From a virus, in the IMG/VR virus record IMGVR_UViG_3300045119_000200, positions 1 to 64,000 of that record: a DNA stretch of 64,000 bases; one strand, 5' to 3'. The notes beneath the pieces were generated by a model, which was not told where the DNA came from, did no database searches, and was given only the letters and a program-made list of their open reading frames with translations. The position numbers and the translations under genes are program-made. Every line of letters starts with the position of its first letter. The stretch's first letter is position 1. Of the stretch, positions 13,618 to 23,534 are shown piece after piece.

Positions 13618-13922
13618 TGATGATTAACAAAGAAGAGTTTTTAAAATTAATATTCTATTTCGCAGCAGCAGCCACAGCAAGCTTAATCAGATTCCTGAGA
13701 AATGAAAAGAAATCATTTTCAGTATTTATGGTGGAAATGCTTATGGGTGCTTCATTTGCCTTCTTTGTTGTTCCAGCAATTGTAGATTATTATGGATGGT
13801 CACTGTATTATGGTACAGGTATAACATGGTTACTTACAATGCTTTCAGAGAGTGTGTTAAGAAAAATAGAAAGTAGAATCAATAAAAAGATAGATGATGT
13901 CGCTGATAATATTGATAAATAG
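13617..13922 (+). CDS. Holin-like membrane protein
   Basis: 101 residues with two or three hydrophobic helices (about 8-25, 35-57, 65-80) and a charged C-terminal tail (ESRINKKIDD...), the layout of a phage holin. It directly follows the endolysin gene and overlaps the next membrane-protein gene by 29 bases. Holins form the membrane lesions that set the time of lysis. Confidence 0.65.
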   Translation: MMINKEEFLKLIFYFAAAATASLIRFLRNEKKSFSVFMVEMLMGASFAFFVVPAIVDYYGWSLYYGTGITWLLTMLSESVLRKIESRINKKIDDVADNIDK

Positions 13923-14229
13923 TCTGATCTGTTTGATCACAGGAGTACTGTTCTATTTTTACATTCATGAGTTTAAAGATGAACTTACAAAAGGCAGAAC
14001 AATTACATATTTTATCTTAGGAGCCTACTTTATTTTTAGTGGGTTCTTTGGATTAAAAATGATACTATCAGAACCTTTTTCAATAAAGAGTTTTGATATT
14101 TATAATACTCTTCATATATTTGCGTTAATGCATCTATTGTCGAATATTGGATTTACAATATTTATTACTAATTCAATAAAATACGAGAAAAATGTTATTA
14201 ATGATAACAAAAATAAAAGCAGTGTTTAA
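13894..14229 (+). CDS. Membrane protein in the lysis cassette
   Basis: 111 residues with three or four hydrophobic segments (about 3-22, 36-56, 75-98) and a charged tail. Not recognised. Being sandwiched between the holin-like gene and the spanin-like gene suggests a second holin or an antiholin. Start overlaps the gene before; the second Met is equally possible. Confidence 0.55.
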   Translation: MMSLIILINSLICLITGVLFYFYIHEFKDELTKGRTITYFILGAYFIFSGFFGLKMILSEPFSIKSFDIYNTLHIFALMHLLSNIGFTIFITNSIKYEKNVINDNKNKSSV

Positions 14230-14923
14230 CTGGTGTAAAAGGAACATGAAAGCGATTGTTCCATCAATTCTTTTGATAGGAATGATAATCTTTCATTTCT
14301 TTTGGACTTATAATCCGCCTTTGGAATCTCCAATGGTAATAAGCCCTATAACCAAACCAGTTATTTTTAACAATGGTCAGAAGGGCCAAACTAAAGTTTA
14401 TACGCCACAAACGTCTTCTCCGGAAGCATCTGGTTTTTCAGAACAGTTTGTAAACGATACAATAAATAAGATAATGGGGATCAAGAATAAGGAAATCCTT
14501 GCTATCAATCAAATAAAAGGAAAATACGTTGATTCATTAGATTATGTCAAAGAAGAACGCGATGAACAAAACAGAGTCATCAAATACTACGAATCTAAAA
14601 ATGCAAATGGTCGTGTTATCGGGAGTGGCAAGACTGTGGATGGCAATACAATGGTTATTACGGGTGATCTCGACTTAATAAGCGCAGTTCGAAAAGCACC
14701 TAATAAAAAATCTCGTGACAGTTTGGTGTTTTATGACCCCGATCAGAGATTTACAGTTAACCAGTCGAAGGAGTTTACTTATGCCATTCCTGAGAAAACT
14801 GTCACCAAACGATGGACATTTGGGATCAGTGTTGGTGCCGGTGTAGTAGTTCCAAACTTTGATACAAAGAAAACAACCTTTGGTGGATACATTGGAGGAT
14901 CAGTAAATTATAACTTTAAATAA
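14192..14923 (+). CDS. Candidate unimolecular spanin-like envelope protein
   Basis: 243 residues. A basic N-terminus precedes one membrane helix (KAIVPSILLIGMIIFHFFW). Then comes a long periplasmic part with a helical, charged stretch (about 90-140), and the C-terminus has alternating, glycine-rich strands (GISVGAGVVVP, GGYIGGSVNYNFK) ending like an outer-membrane beta signal. Inner-membrane anchor plus outer-membrane-type end is what a single-chain spanin needs to join the two membranes. The role is inferred from this and from its place in the lysis cassette. The start could also be the Met at 14246, which would avoid overlap. Confidence 0.5.
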   Translation: MLLMITKIKAVFNWCKRNMKAIVPSILLIGMIIFHFFWTYNPPLESPMVISPITKPVIFNNGQKGQTKVYTPQTSSPEASGFSEQFVNDTINKIMGIKNKEILAINQIKGKYVDSLDYVKEERDEQNRVIKYYESKNANGRVIGSGKTVDGNTMVITGDLDLISAVRKAPNKKSRDSLVFYDPDQRFTVNQSKEFTYAIPEKTVTKRWTFGISVGAGVVVPNFDTKKTTFGGYIGGSVNYNFK

Positions 14924-14929
14924 TAAAGA

Positions 14930-16033
14930 ATGGGACAAATAAAAAATACGAGCAAGTATCCTAACGATACAGACATAACTGGAAACGAGTCTGTCATTGG
15001 AAGTGATAATGACAACAATGGTAAAACAATGAATTATAAGCTGTCAGATTTAGCAGCTTATTTTACTGAATATTTTAATTCTCAGAATCAAAGTGTTTCT
15101 TTATCTGGAAATATAACTGGTGGAAATGGAGTTGTAGTTATTTCTACCACTGCTCAACCATCATTAATTAATGATAAACCGGTCGCCACAGAAATGTCTG
15201 AAGGAGGTCAGTTTTTATATTTGGATGTTGATGGAACTTTGAAGAAGTTAGATGCCGAAATAATTATAAGTAGTGGTGGATATGTACCACCAACTTATAC
15301 ACCTATTACATTAGTCGGATCAGGTCTTGAATTTGTTGATACATTATCTACGAATAATTTAGGTCATATTATTGCTGCATCAGTAAGAGCGATTCAAGAT
15401 TCAACAATAACACAAAAAGGAGTAATTAGAATAGCCAATCCTTCTGAATACGGAGGAGGTTCAACAACATTAGCTTTACCACCAGCAGCCTTAACAGGGA
15501 TTATTTCAGGGACATTAAATTTTTTACCAAAATTTACAGGAACTAATACCATTGGTAATTCTGTAGTCAGAGAATCTGGTGGAAATATCGGAATAGGAAT
15601 TACTCCGACTTCTGATAAGTTAGCGGTTGCCGGAGTAGTATTAGCAGATGGTTTTAAATCGCCTTTAAATAGCGAATTTTCAGTTCATACTACTGATGGA
15701 GGAAGTGTTGAAATGGGAACCAATCTTATCATAGATTCTGGTGTTATGTCAGTAAAAGCTTTTAATTTGAACACTGACGTAGGTGTTACAATACCTACTA
15801 ATAAAAGTCAATTAAGTTATGTAACATTTACAGGATCTAGTCCAGCTACTATATTCGTTCCTGCATCACCTGTTGTCGGTATGAGAATTGATGTCTATAA
15901 CAGTGGTACAGCAGATCTTACTGTTAATATAAATGGTGCGATTATCGAATTGGTAGTTGGAGACGGATTAAGATTATATTTCAATGGTATTAAATGGGTA
16001 GCGTTCACAGTAGAAAAAATATCATTTTATTAA
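14930..16033 (+). CDS. Tail-fibre-like protein
   Basis: 367 residues. The N-terminus (MGQIKNTSKYP...TGNESVIGSD) is a recurring start of appendage proteins in Bacteroidota phages. The rest is beta-rich with Gly, Thr and Ser, including repeated strand patterns such as GGNIGIGITP typical of tail-spike shafts. No chaperone endosialidase-type C-terminus. Probable receptor-binding or short-fibre component. Confidence 0.55.
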   Translation: MGQIKNTSKYPNDTDITGNESVIGSDNDNNGKTMNYKLSDLAAYFTEYFNSQNQSVSLSGNITGGNGVVVISTTAQPSLINDKPVATEMSEGGQFLYLDVDGTLKKLDAEIIISSGGYVPPTYTPITLVGSGLEFVDTLSTNNLGHIIAASVRAIQDSTITQKGVIRIANPSEYGGGSTTLALPPAALTGIISGTLNFLPKFTGTNTIGNSVVRESGGNIGIGITPTSDKLAVAGVVLADGFKSPLNSEFSVHTTDGGSVEMGTNLIIDSGVMSVKAFNLNTDVGVTIPTNKSQLSYVTFTGSSPATIFVPASPVVGMRIDVYNSGTADLTVNINGAIIELVVGDGLRLYFNGIKWVAFTVEKISFY

Positions 16034-16058
16034 AAAATGCATCACTCTAAATTTTTCG

Positions 16059-16066
16059 TATTTTTG
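16059..16066 (+). promoter_or_regulatory. TAnnTTTG promoter box
   Basis: AAATTTTTCGTATTTTTGTATAAA, 17 bases before the ATG at 16083; heads the packaging and capsid operon. Confidence 0.55.
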
Positions 16067-16082
16067 TATAAATTTAAATAAA

Positions 16083-16337
16083 ATGAATAATACTCAAATA
16101 CGAAAAGTTTCTGTGGGTAATGGGCATCCAGATCAAATGATGCATTACCAAGTAGGTAAAGTCTACACGATCAATAATAAACAATTTGAACTTACTGATA
16201 TTCTACTGGTCCAAGAACTTTTGGAAAAAGGAATTCTAGCCTATCATCTATATGTATTTGATGGTGAAGTAAGACTATTGTGGAAAACTCTGATCAACCT
16301 TCCTATGGTGATCGAAAACAATATTTCATTCGAATAA
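16083..16337 (+). CDS. Hypothetical protein
   Basis: 84 residues, soluble, with a mixed alpha/beta look. Not recognised. First gene of the structural operon, one base before the GroES-like gene. Confidence 0.55.
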   Translation: MNNTQIRKVSVGNGHPDQMMHYQVGKVYTINNKQFELTDILLVQELLEKGILAYHLYVFDGEVRLLWKTLINLPMVIENNISFE

Positions 16338-16338
16338 T

Positions 16339-16920
16339 ATGAAGTCGGTTAATTTTATAATCGTTGAGGTTGAAGAAGCTTATAACAACGAAAAGAAAAT
16401 CGGTGACGTTTCAATTGTAGTAAATTCAACTATTGAAAGCGTAGAACATATTAATCGTATAGCAAAAGTAATTACGTCACCCTCTTTCACCCCGTTGAAG
16501 GAAGGTGACGAAGTTATTATACACCATAACATATGTAGATTGAGAAACGGAACCAAAGGTGGGAAAGTACAAAGTGATTATCATATCGAAGGAAACAAAT
16601 ATTTTGTTCCATTGACTGAAGTATTTATGTACAGACGAGATGGCGATTGGATCGCACTCGCCCCATATTGTTTCGTCGAACCAATCAAGGATGAAACCAA
16701 AATGATTGGATCAATTATCGTGCCAAACTCCGGAGAAACTCATAAAGGTATGATCTCACATGAAGGGATCATGAAATATTCAAATCCTGAATTAAATGAA
16801 TACGGGATAAACAATGACGATCATATCTCGTTTTCTGAAGATTCAGAATATGAATTTATGATTGACGGAAAAATATATTACAAGATGGCTACTAGAGACA
16901 TTCTTGGAAAATTCGATTAA
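16339..16920 (+). CDS. Tandem GroES-fold protein
   Basis: 193 residues that I read as two co-chaperonin-like halves. Half one (about 4-103): NFIIVEVEEA, IAKVITSP, a LKEGDEVIIHHN strand, then a KYFVPLTEVFMY end. Half two (about 104-193): YCFVEPI, GSIIVPNSG for the mobile-loop edge, and KIYYKMATRDILGKF as the last strands. This mirrors the VLVxP...GGIIIP...GDxVxF...EYLIxxEEDIL order of GroES. A role in capsid-protein folding with host GroEL, as for T4 gp31, is inference. It sits just before the terminase gene. Confidence 0.5.
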   Translation: MKSVNFIIVEVEEAYNNEKKIGDVSIVVNSTIESVEHINRIAKVITSPSFTPLKEGDEVIIHHNICRLRNGTKGGKVQSDYHIEGNKYFVPLTEVFMYRRDGDWIALAPYCFVEPIKDETKMIGSIIVPNSGETHKGMISHEGIMKYSNPELNEYGINNDDHISFSEDSEYEFMIDGKIYYKMATRDILGKFD

Positions 16921-16921
16921 C

Positions 16922-19780
16922 ATGGAACATTTAAGTGAACATATTGAGAGTAGTATAGTTACGCTGCTCGAAGGTCTTGACCTTGATATACAAATTGACT
17001 ACAGAATTCAGAATGATAGTGAGTATAAGAACTTTATCGGTTCTCATATAAATATTGAACTGAAGACCAGAGCCAAGTTGAAAGGTAAGATCAAAAACGT
17101 GGAGGATAAGGAATTCACCATAACATATTTCGTTGTTAACGGGAAGGAAAGAACTCTTACGGAAAAGACAATAAAGTTCACCTCTGTTAAAACAGCCAGA
17201 GTATTCGATGAAGAATCAAGTATCTTGGAACCTGATAAAATGAAACAGATTATCGGTTCCAAGATTTCTTCGTTTAAATCAATCACGACAATCCTTAATC
17301 GTTGGGCCTCTTCTCCGAATGCACCAAGTAAGGATAAAGTGAGATATTATATGGATAAAATAGTTGAGTCCGGTGAAAAAGCTTTACAGTTCTTATACAA
17401 AGCTTTGTCTCACGATATTGACTATGATTCTATTGAAATCCATAAGATTCAAAATGCTGCCGCTGCAAAGCCTCTTATCTTAGATGCTATTTACGATCTG
17501 GATTCAAATATCAAAGAGATCAAAGAAAAGCTGCTGTCGGATGATATGACATTGGTTGAACGAGAATTCAGACTGGGTTATCCAGAACGTTTTGCTAAAG
17601 GTGAATTTTTCCCAATAGGGAATTACTTCAAAGACTGGTATGATGCCCCTACAGATTCCGTAAAAATCTGTCCATTTGGTACAAGTGGGCAATCCATAGT
17701 CTTAGAAGATTTGAGGATCATTTTACCGAAAAAGCCAAGGAATAAAAAAGAGATTCTTTTCTCTGATTTTCCGAAGAAAGAACAGTATTGGAGACGACCA
17801 GAAATCCCCGATACAATCACACCTGATAATCAGGATCAATGGGATGATTTCATTAAAGAAGAATTCAGACGTAGACGAGAAGGAATTTGGTTCATGAATA
17901 ACGGTGAAGCTGTTTATTTAACAGGGAATCATTATTATGCTTTGACCCATTGTAAGATGTTGGATACCGGTGGTTACATGGATTATCGTGAAGCACAGAG
18001 AGATATTTTTTATCATGTTCAGGCGTGTATCGTTGATGATCGTTGTCTTGGACAACTGTTTGTTAAATCAAGACGTACAGGATTTACATACATCATTCTT
18101 TGTTGTTTCGCTAATGACTCAACTGGTATGAGAAATAAAAACTTTGGAATCACTTCTAAATCTGACGATGATGCTAAAAAAGCGTTTATCAAATTCAGAT
18201 ATATGTTGTTGAACCTTCCTTTCTATTTCATTCCGTTGATTAAAGGTAAAGTCGATTCTCCGAAAGAGTTTGAGTTTGGGGCTCCAATGAGCAACTCTCG
18301 TGCTACAAAGAAAAGTAAAACTTTCGTATTAGATGATTATCTGAATAATCTTATTGACTATGAGCCAACTAAAAATGACTCTTATGATGGTCAAGCGTTA
18401 TTCCGTTATCTTGGAGATGAAGCAGGGAAGTGGAAAAAACCAATGGATTATATTCAGCATTTTGGTCAGATCTCTCCGACCATGAACCAAGGTGGTAGAA
18501 TCGTTGGTAAATCATTTATCGGATCAACTGTAGGTGCAATGAACCAAGGTGGATCTCAGTTTAAAGAAATGTGGAATTCTTCTGATGTTAAGCAGAGAGA
18601 TCCGGTTACAAGAATGACAGGTTCAGGATTGTACAGATTCTTTTTGGCAGCACAGAAAAACATGGAGGAGTTCACAGACAAATATGGAAAATGTCATGAA
18701 ATTGTTCCAGATGTTCCTACTTATAATGTAGCCGGCAAACTTATCAGAGTTGGTGCTATTCATTATTTGGAATCTCAGGAAGGTATGAAAAAGAAGATCT
18801 CAGATAAATCTCTTAACGAACAGTACAGAGCGTATCCAAGAACAATCGATCATGCTTTCCGTGATGAAGCAAATGAGTGTGTTTACAACATCACCAAGCT
18901 TTATGAACAAATGGAACACAATGATTTGATGGAAGAAAACCAGAAATATATCATTGGTAATTTCGAATGGGTCAATGAAATTGATGGAGATGTGTTCTTC
19001 GCTCCGAATCCAAATGGTAGATTTAAGGTAGCGTGGTTACCTTCAGCTATTGATGGAACAGAAGGATTGGCAAACAGAGTTGAGCAAAGAGGAGATAAAT
19101 TCTATCCTTTGAACTTAGAATGCGTGAGATTTGGTTGTGACCCTTTCTCATTGAAATCCACACATGGAGAAGGATCTAAAGGTGCTATTCATGGAAAAAC
19201 AATTCTGATTCCGGAAGGAGGGGCACCAAGTAATGAATTCGTTATTGAATATATTGCTCGTCCACAGGATGAAACGATTTTCTTCGAAGACGTTATTAAA
19301 GTGATCAGATATTACGGGGCACCAATCCTTGTTGAATCAAACAGAATCGATTTACTTCGTCATATGAGAAACAGAGGTTATAGACCGTTTGCGATGAATA
19401 GATTAGATAAACCACTTAATAAATTGAATCCAAACGAATTGGAATATGGTGGTCAAACAATGTCTGGAAAAGATATTCTTGATTCACATATGAACGGTAT
19501 TGGAGTTTGGATTGAAAAATATGTTGGATTATCTGTGACTGAGGAATTTAGATTAGAAGGAGAAATGGGAAATATGCCTTTCAACGAAACGTTAAAAGAC
19601 TGGTTGAAATTCGATCCGGATAATAGAACTAAGTACGATGCTACTATTTCAAGCGGTTTGGCAATAATGGCCTGTTCCACTGAAAAGTACAAAGGTGTCA
19701 AAAAAGAACGTAAGCCAAAAATCGTTAACTTTGTAAAAAAATTCAACAATAACGGAAACGTCGGACAAAGAATAAATTAA
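16922..19780 (+). CDS. terL: Terminase large subunit
   Basis: 952 residues from the ATG at 16922; a longer frame from 16862 would overlap the gene before by 59 bases. The ATPase part has KSRRTGFTY (about 382-390) in the place of Walker A and RYLGDEAGK (about 494-502) as Walker B. The nuclease part has FGCDPF (near 738) and a late KYDATISSG (near 905) with the acidic metal ligands. The long N-terminal extension (about 350 residues) is usual for crAss-like terminases. It pumps DNA into the prohead and cuts it. Confidence 0.9.
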   Translation: MEHLSEHIESSIVTLLEGLDLDIQIDYRIQNDSEYKNFIGSHINIELKTRAKLKGKIKNVEDKEFTITYFVVNGKERTLTEKTIKFTSVKTARVFDEESSILEPDKMKQIIGSKISSFKSITTILNRWASSPNAPSKDKVRYYMDKIVESGEKALQFLYKALSHDIDYDSIEIHKIQNAAAAKPLILDAIYDLDSNIKEIKEKLLSDDMTLVEREFRLGYPERFAKGEFFPIGNYFKDWYDAPTDSVKICPFGTSGQSIVLEDLRIILPKKPRNKKEILFSDFPKKEQYWRRPEIPDTITPDNQDQWDDFIKEEFRRRREGIWFMNNGEAVYLTGNHYYALTHCKMLDTGGYMDYREAQRDIFYHVQACIVDDRCLGQLFVKSRRTGFTYIILCCFANDSTGMRNKNFGITSKSDDDAKKAFIKFRYMLLNLPFYFIPLIKGKVDSPKEFEFGAPMSNSRATKKSKTFVLDDYLNNLIDYEPTKNDSYDGQALFRYLGDEAGKWKKPMDYIQHFGQISPTMNQGGRIVGKSFIGSTVGAMNQGGSQFKEMWNSSDVKQRDPVTRMTGSGLYRFFLAAQKNMEEFTDKYGKCHEIVPDVPTYNVAGKLIRVGAIHYLESQEGMKKKISDKSLNEQYRAYPRTIDHAFRDEANECVYNITKLYEQMEHNDLMEENQKYIIGNFEWVNEIDGDVFFAPNPNGRFKVAWLPSAIDGTEGLANRVEQRGDKFYPLNLECVRFGCDPFSLKSTHGEGSKGAIHGKTILIPEGGAPSNEFVIEYIARPQDETIFFEDVIKVIRYYGAPILVESNRIDLLRHMRNRGYRPFAMNRLDKPLNKLNPNELEYGGQTMSGKDILDSHMNGIGVWIEKYVGLSVTEEFRLEGEMGNMPFNETLKDWLKFDPDNRTKYDATISSGLAIMACSTEKYKGVKKERKPKIVNFVKKFNNNGNVGQRIN

Positions 19781-19782
19781 AA

Positions 19783-22299
19783 ATGAAAATAGATAAAAAA
19801 CAAGTTATACCAAACATAGGATTTCCTGATCATCTTGCTTCGGATGAAACAAAGAATACTGAAGAGTTTGGTTTACAAATGGCTCAGGCCATACAGTACG
19901 AATGGTTCCGTCGCCCCAATGGTGGCGGATCTTGTCCGTTCTATGATCAAAGAGACGAATATCATAAACTAAGATTGTACGCAAGAGGTGAACAATCAAC
20001 CAAGATATATAAGGATTTACTTAACGGTGGTGATGATGATTCGTACTCAAACTATGACTGGCGACCGTTACAAATTATTCCTAAATTTGTCAAGCTGATT
20101 GTTAACCAAATGAGCGAAAGACTGTTTGATATTAAAGCTGAAGCAACTGATAAATTTTCGACAGATTTAAAAGACGGTTATAGAAACGCTTTGCAAAGTA
20201 TGATGATCGCTCGTCCTATTATGGAGGAAGCTAAGAATCAATTGGGAATCGATATGTTCCCTGAAGGATTCGAAACATATCCTCATACTCAGGAAGAAAT
20301 TGATCTTCATATGCAACTTGAATATAAGCCGGCTATTGAAATCGCCTGTGAAGAAGCGTTGAAGTTCACATTAGATTTGAATGATTATGCTGAAACTCAA
20401 AGTAAAATAATTGAAGATATTGTTGTCCTTGGTAAAGGTGGATTGAAACATTCTACAGACCTTGGTAAAGGAATCGCTGTTAAATATTGTGATCCAGCAA
20501 TGATGATCAATTCTTTTGCTAGAAAAAGAAATTTTGAAGACGTTTATTATTACGGGGAAGTTGAAAGAATTTCAATCAATGAGTTGAAAAGAATTTCTAA
20601 CAATCGTTATACAGATGACGAGTTGAGAGAAATGGTCGCTCAATCTTCTGAGTTCTACAGATATGAGAACAATACGAATGAAGGAAGTAATATCAATTCT
20701 GATGACTTCGCTGGAATGATGGTAGACGTAATGAATTTCACATTCAAATCAACCAACACTCTTTCTTTCAAAAAGAAGTACATGAGCAATGGTGGATTCA
20801 AAATGACAAAGAAAGAAAGTACTTTCAACAAAGGGAAATATGCCGAAGGGTTTGATGCTGTAAAGAAAACGATTGATGTTTGGTATGAAGGAACGATTGT
20901 TCTGGGTACTGAATTTATATTCAATTATGGATTATGTAAGAACATGATCAGGCCTGAAGGATTGCTTAATATCACAATTCCTAATTTTATTTTCTTTGCT
21001 CCGGAACTTTATCAAAACAGAACCAGATCAACAGTTCAGAGAATTATTCCTTATGTTGATCAGATGCAACAGATTCATATTAAGATTCAACAATTGGTTG
21101 CTAAAGCAAGGCCGAATGGTATATTTATCGATATTGATGGATTAAGTGAAATTGATTTAGGTGATGGTAATATTCTTACACCGCTTCAATTGATCAAAAT
21201 TTATGATCAGACTGGTAATATTATTGGTACATCTGTGACAGCTGAAGGCGATTATAATTACGGAAGATCTCCGATTCAAGAACTTAAAAACGGTATTGTT
21301 TCAGGACTTCCAGAATTGATTAATCTTTACAATCATTATATGAACTTAGTTCGTGATGCAATAGGAATTCCTGTGGGAGCCGATGCTTCTACGCCTCACC
21401 CTGATATGCTTGTTGGAGTTCAACAACAATTGGCTCTTAACTCAAATACAGCGTTGAGACATATTCTTGATGCATCATTGAGTATTAGTCAGAAATTAGG
21501 GAAAGGACTCGCATTGAGATTGAAAGATATTTTCAAATATCCAAATTTGAAAAATGTTTATATCAATGCGATTGGTAAATTAAACGTCGATGTGTTGAAA
21601 GCATTGGAAAATTATCATATTCATGATCTTGGTATTAATATTGAATTAAAACCAGATTTCCAAGAAGAACAACAATTGGAAATAAATATAAACAACGCTA
21701 TAGCTAAGGGGCTTATTGGTGTAGAAGATGCGATCGATATTAAAAGTATCAAGAACATCAAACTTGCGAATCAGTTGTTAAAAGTGAGAAAAGCTAAGAA
21801 AGAAGCAACCGAAAGAGCGCATCAAGAAAAGATGATTCAGGTACAAGGTCAAAGTCAAGCACAAGCTGCTCAGGCCGCTGGTCAAGCAAAACAACAAGAA
21901 ATTCAAATTGGAGCCCAAGCTGAGATCGCTGTTGTTGATGCTAAGAAACAGGCTAAGTTAGCAGAGATTGATGCTGAGACACAAGCTAAAGCGATGTTAA
22001 TGGAAAAAGAATTCCATTATAACATGGTGTTAAAAGGAATAACTGATTCACAAGCGCAACAATTACAAGAGCAAGCGGAGAACAGAAAAGATGCGAGACA
22101 AGATAAGCAGAACACCCAGATGTCTGCTATTCAAGAACAAAAAATGAAAGGACTACCTGCTCAGGATTTTAGCAAAGGTGAAAACCCTGCGATGCCGACA
22201 GAGCCGATACAGAATGCTCAACAAGATCTTGGGACATTCGAAAGTAGTAACGATCATGTAAACGGTGATATGGGACTTGGGGATTTAGAACCACAGTAA
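19783..22299 (+). CDS. Portal protein
   Basis: 838 residues, the size of crAss-like and P22-like portals. It begins three bases after the terminase, the standard order. The centre has long helices and an RNRTRSTVQRIIPYVDQMQ-like crown/stem segment (only partly quoted). The end, about 680-770, is an Ala-Gln-Lys-rich coiled coil (barrel-type helix). It forms the dodecameric DNA gate at one capsid vertex. Assignment rests on position, length and overall composition. Confidence 0.8.
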   Translation: MKIDKKQVIPNIGFPDHLASDETKNTEEFGLQMAQAIQYEWFRRPNGGGSCPFYDQRDEYHKLRLYARGEQSTKIYKDLLNGGDDDSYSNYDWRPLQIIPKFVKLIVNQMSERLFDIKAEATDKFSTDLKDGYRNALQSMMIARPIMEEAKNQLGIDMFPEGFETYPHTQEEIDLHMQLEYKPAIEIACEEALKFTLDLNDYAETQSKIIEDIVVLGKGGLKHSTDLGKGIAVKYCDPAMMINSFARKRNFEDVYYYGEVERISINELKRISNNRYTDDELREMVAQSSEFYRYENNTNEGSNINSDDFAGMMVDVMNFTFKSTNTLSFKKKYMSNGGFKMTKKESTFNKGKYAEGFDAVKKTIDVWYEGTIVLGTEFIFNYGLCKNMIRPEGLLNITIPNFIFFAPELYQNRTRSTVQRIIPYVDQMQQIHIKIQQLVAKARPNGIFIDIDGLSEIDLGDGNILTPLQLIKIYDQTGNIIGTSVTAEGDYNYGRSPIQELKNGIVSGLPELINLYNHYMNLVRDAIGIPVGADASTPHPDMLVGVQQQLALNSNTALRHILDASLSISQKLGKGLALRLKDIFKYPNLKNVYINAIGKLNVDVLKALENYHIHDLGINIELKPDFQEEQQLEININNAIAKGLIGVEDAIDIKSIKNIKLANQLLKVRKAKKEATERAHQEKMIQVQGQSQAQAAQAAGQAKQQEIQIGAQAEIAVVDAKKQAKLAEIDAETQAKAMLMEKEFHYNMVLKGITDSQAQQLQEQAENRKDARQDKQNTQMSAIQEQKMKGLPAQDFSKGENPAMPTEPIQNAQQDLGTFESSNDHVNGDMGLGDLEPQ

Positions 22300-22322
22300 A
22301 ATTACCCATAGAAAAAATTTAG

Positions 22323-22330
22323 TATATTTG
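22323..22330 (+). promoter_or_regulatory. TAnnTTTG promoter box
   Basis: TTTAGTATATTTGCATAATC, 20 bases before the ATG at 22350; would raise capsid gene expression. Confidence 0.55.
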
Positions 22331-22349
22331 CATAATCAAATTGAATAAA

Positions 22350-23507
22350 ATGTCAGACCAACAAAACAAAATCAATTTCGGAGACGATGTTGATATTACT
22401 GGAATCGAACAAAGAGGTCCAGAAAAACAGGCGAATGAATTACCTGATGAAGTAATTGTCGGAGGAGAATCAAATGATAATCCTGATAACAATCAACCAC
22501 CAGCTGATCAAGGTCAACCGCCAGTAGAAACAAACACAGGAGGTGACGAGCCACCAGTAGATAATCAACCACCGGTTGAAAACCAAATCGAACTTAATGA
22601 TGATTTAGTTTTTGAATACCTTAGCAAGTCGCAAGGTAAAGAGATCAAAAGCTTAGATGATCTAATTGTTAGAGAAGAAGTCAATCCACTTGATAATGAT
22701 CCTTATATGAAAGGCTTATTTGAATGGAGACAAAAAACCGGAAGAAATGTTGAAGAATATTTCGAATTTCAAAAAGATTGGAGCAAAGAAAATGATCTTA
22801 CAGTTGCAAGAAAGTATCTGCAAATTAAGTATCCAAATTTCGATGATTCAGAGATCGATTATGAAATGAGAAAAATCACTCCTACTGAAGAAGACTATGA
22901 AGATGACGCTATTGCGAAAAAGATTGAACTAAAGAAACTTGCTACTGAAGGCAGAGCAAAATTTACAGAGTTCCAAGCTGATTTGGGAAATCCTACGGAA
23001 GTAAGATATTCACCGGAAGTTCAGCAGGATCTTGAATTAGCCAAATTGGTTAAACAAGATTATCAATCTAATCAGCAAAGGCTTGCAGAATATGGTCAAG
23101 GTATCGTTCAAGCCTCACAAAATATGCAGACGATTCCGTTGAAGATCACGGAAGATTTATCTATCGACTTTGCTGTATCAGAAGACAGAAGAAAATCTCT
23201 TCCTGAAATGATCGGCACCATGCCAAATTGGCATAATGAAGATGGAAGCTGGAATCATGCGAAAGTAGTTGAAGACGGTTTGAAAGCCTTATACTTCGAT
23301 GAAATTTTAAAAGTGGCCGTTGATCAAGCATTCAATGCAGGTCAAGAGGCTGTGTTAAAACAGGGAAACAATACAGTTACCACTAATCCAACTCCTATGA
23401 GTTCTGAAAACAATAATCGTGCCAAAGACATTGTTGTTGAAGGACAAGATGATTTATTTAATAAAAGAGGTCATCAAATTAGATTTGGGAAAGGATTTGG
23501 TAAATAA
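22350..23507 (+). CDS. Scaffold-like capsid assembly protein
   Basis: 385 residues from the ATG at 22350 (an upstream TTG is less likely). The first 80 residues are disordered and rich in Pro, Gln, Asn and acidic residues; the rest is acidic and helical. This is the composition of a scaffold and the gene lies just before the capsid gene, the usual place. No protease motif was seen. Confidence 0.6.
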   Translation: MSDQQNKINFGDDVDITGIEQRGPEKQANELPDEVIVGGESNDNPDNNQPPADQGQPPVETNTGGDEPPVDNQPPVENQIELNDDLVFEYLSKSQGKEIKSLDDLIVREEVNPLDNDPYMKGLFEWRQKTGRNVEEYFEFQKDWSKENDLTVARKYLQIKYPNFDDSEIDYEMRKITPTEEDYEDDAIAKKIELKKLATEGRAKFTEFQADLGNPTEVRYSPEVQQDLELAKLVKQDYQSNQQRLAEYGQGIVQASQNMQTIPLKITEDLSIDFAVSEDRRKSLPEMIGTMPNWHNEDGSWNHAKVVEDGLKALYFDEILKVAVDQAFNAGQEAVLKQGNNTVTTNPTPMSSENNNRAKDIVVEGQDDLFNKRGHQIRFGKGFGK

Positions 23508-23534
23508 TAAAAATTTTAAATTTAAAATAACAAC

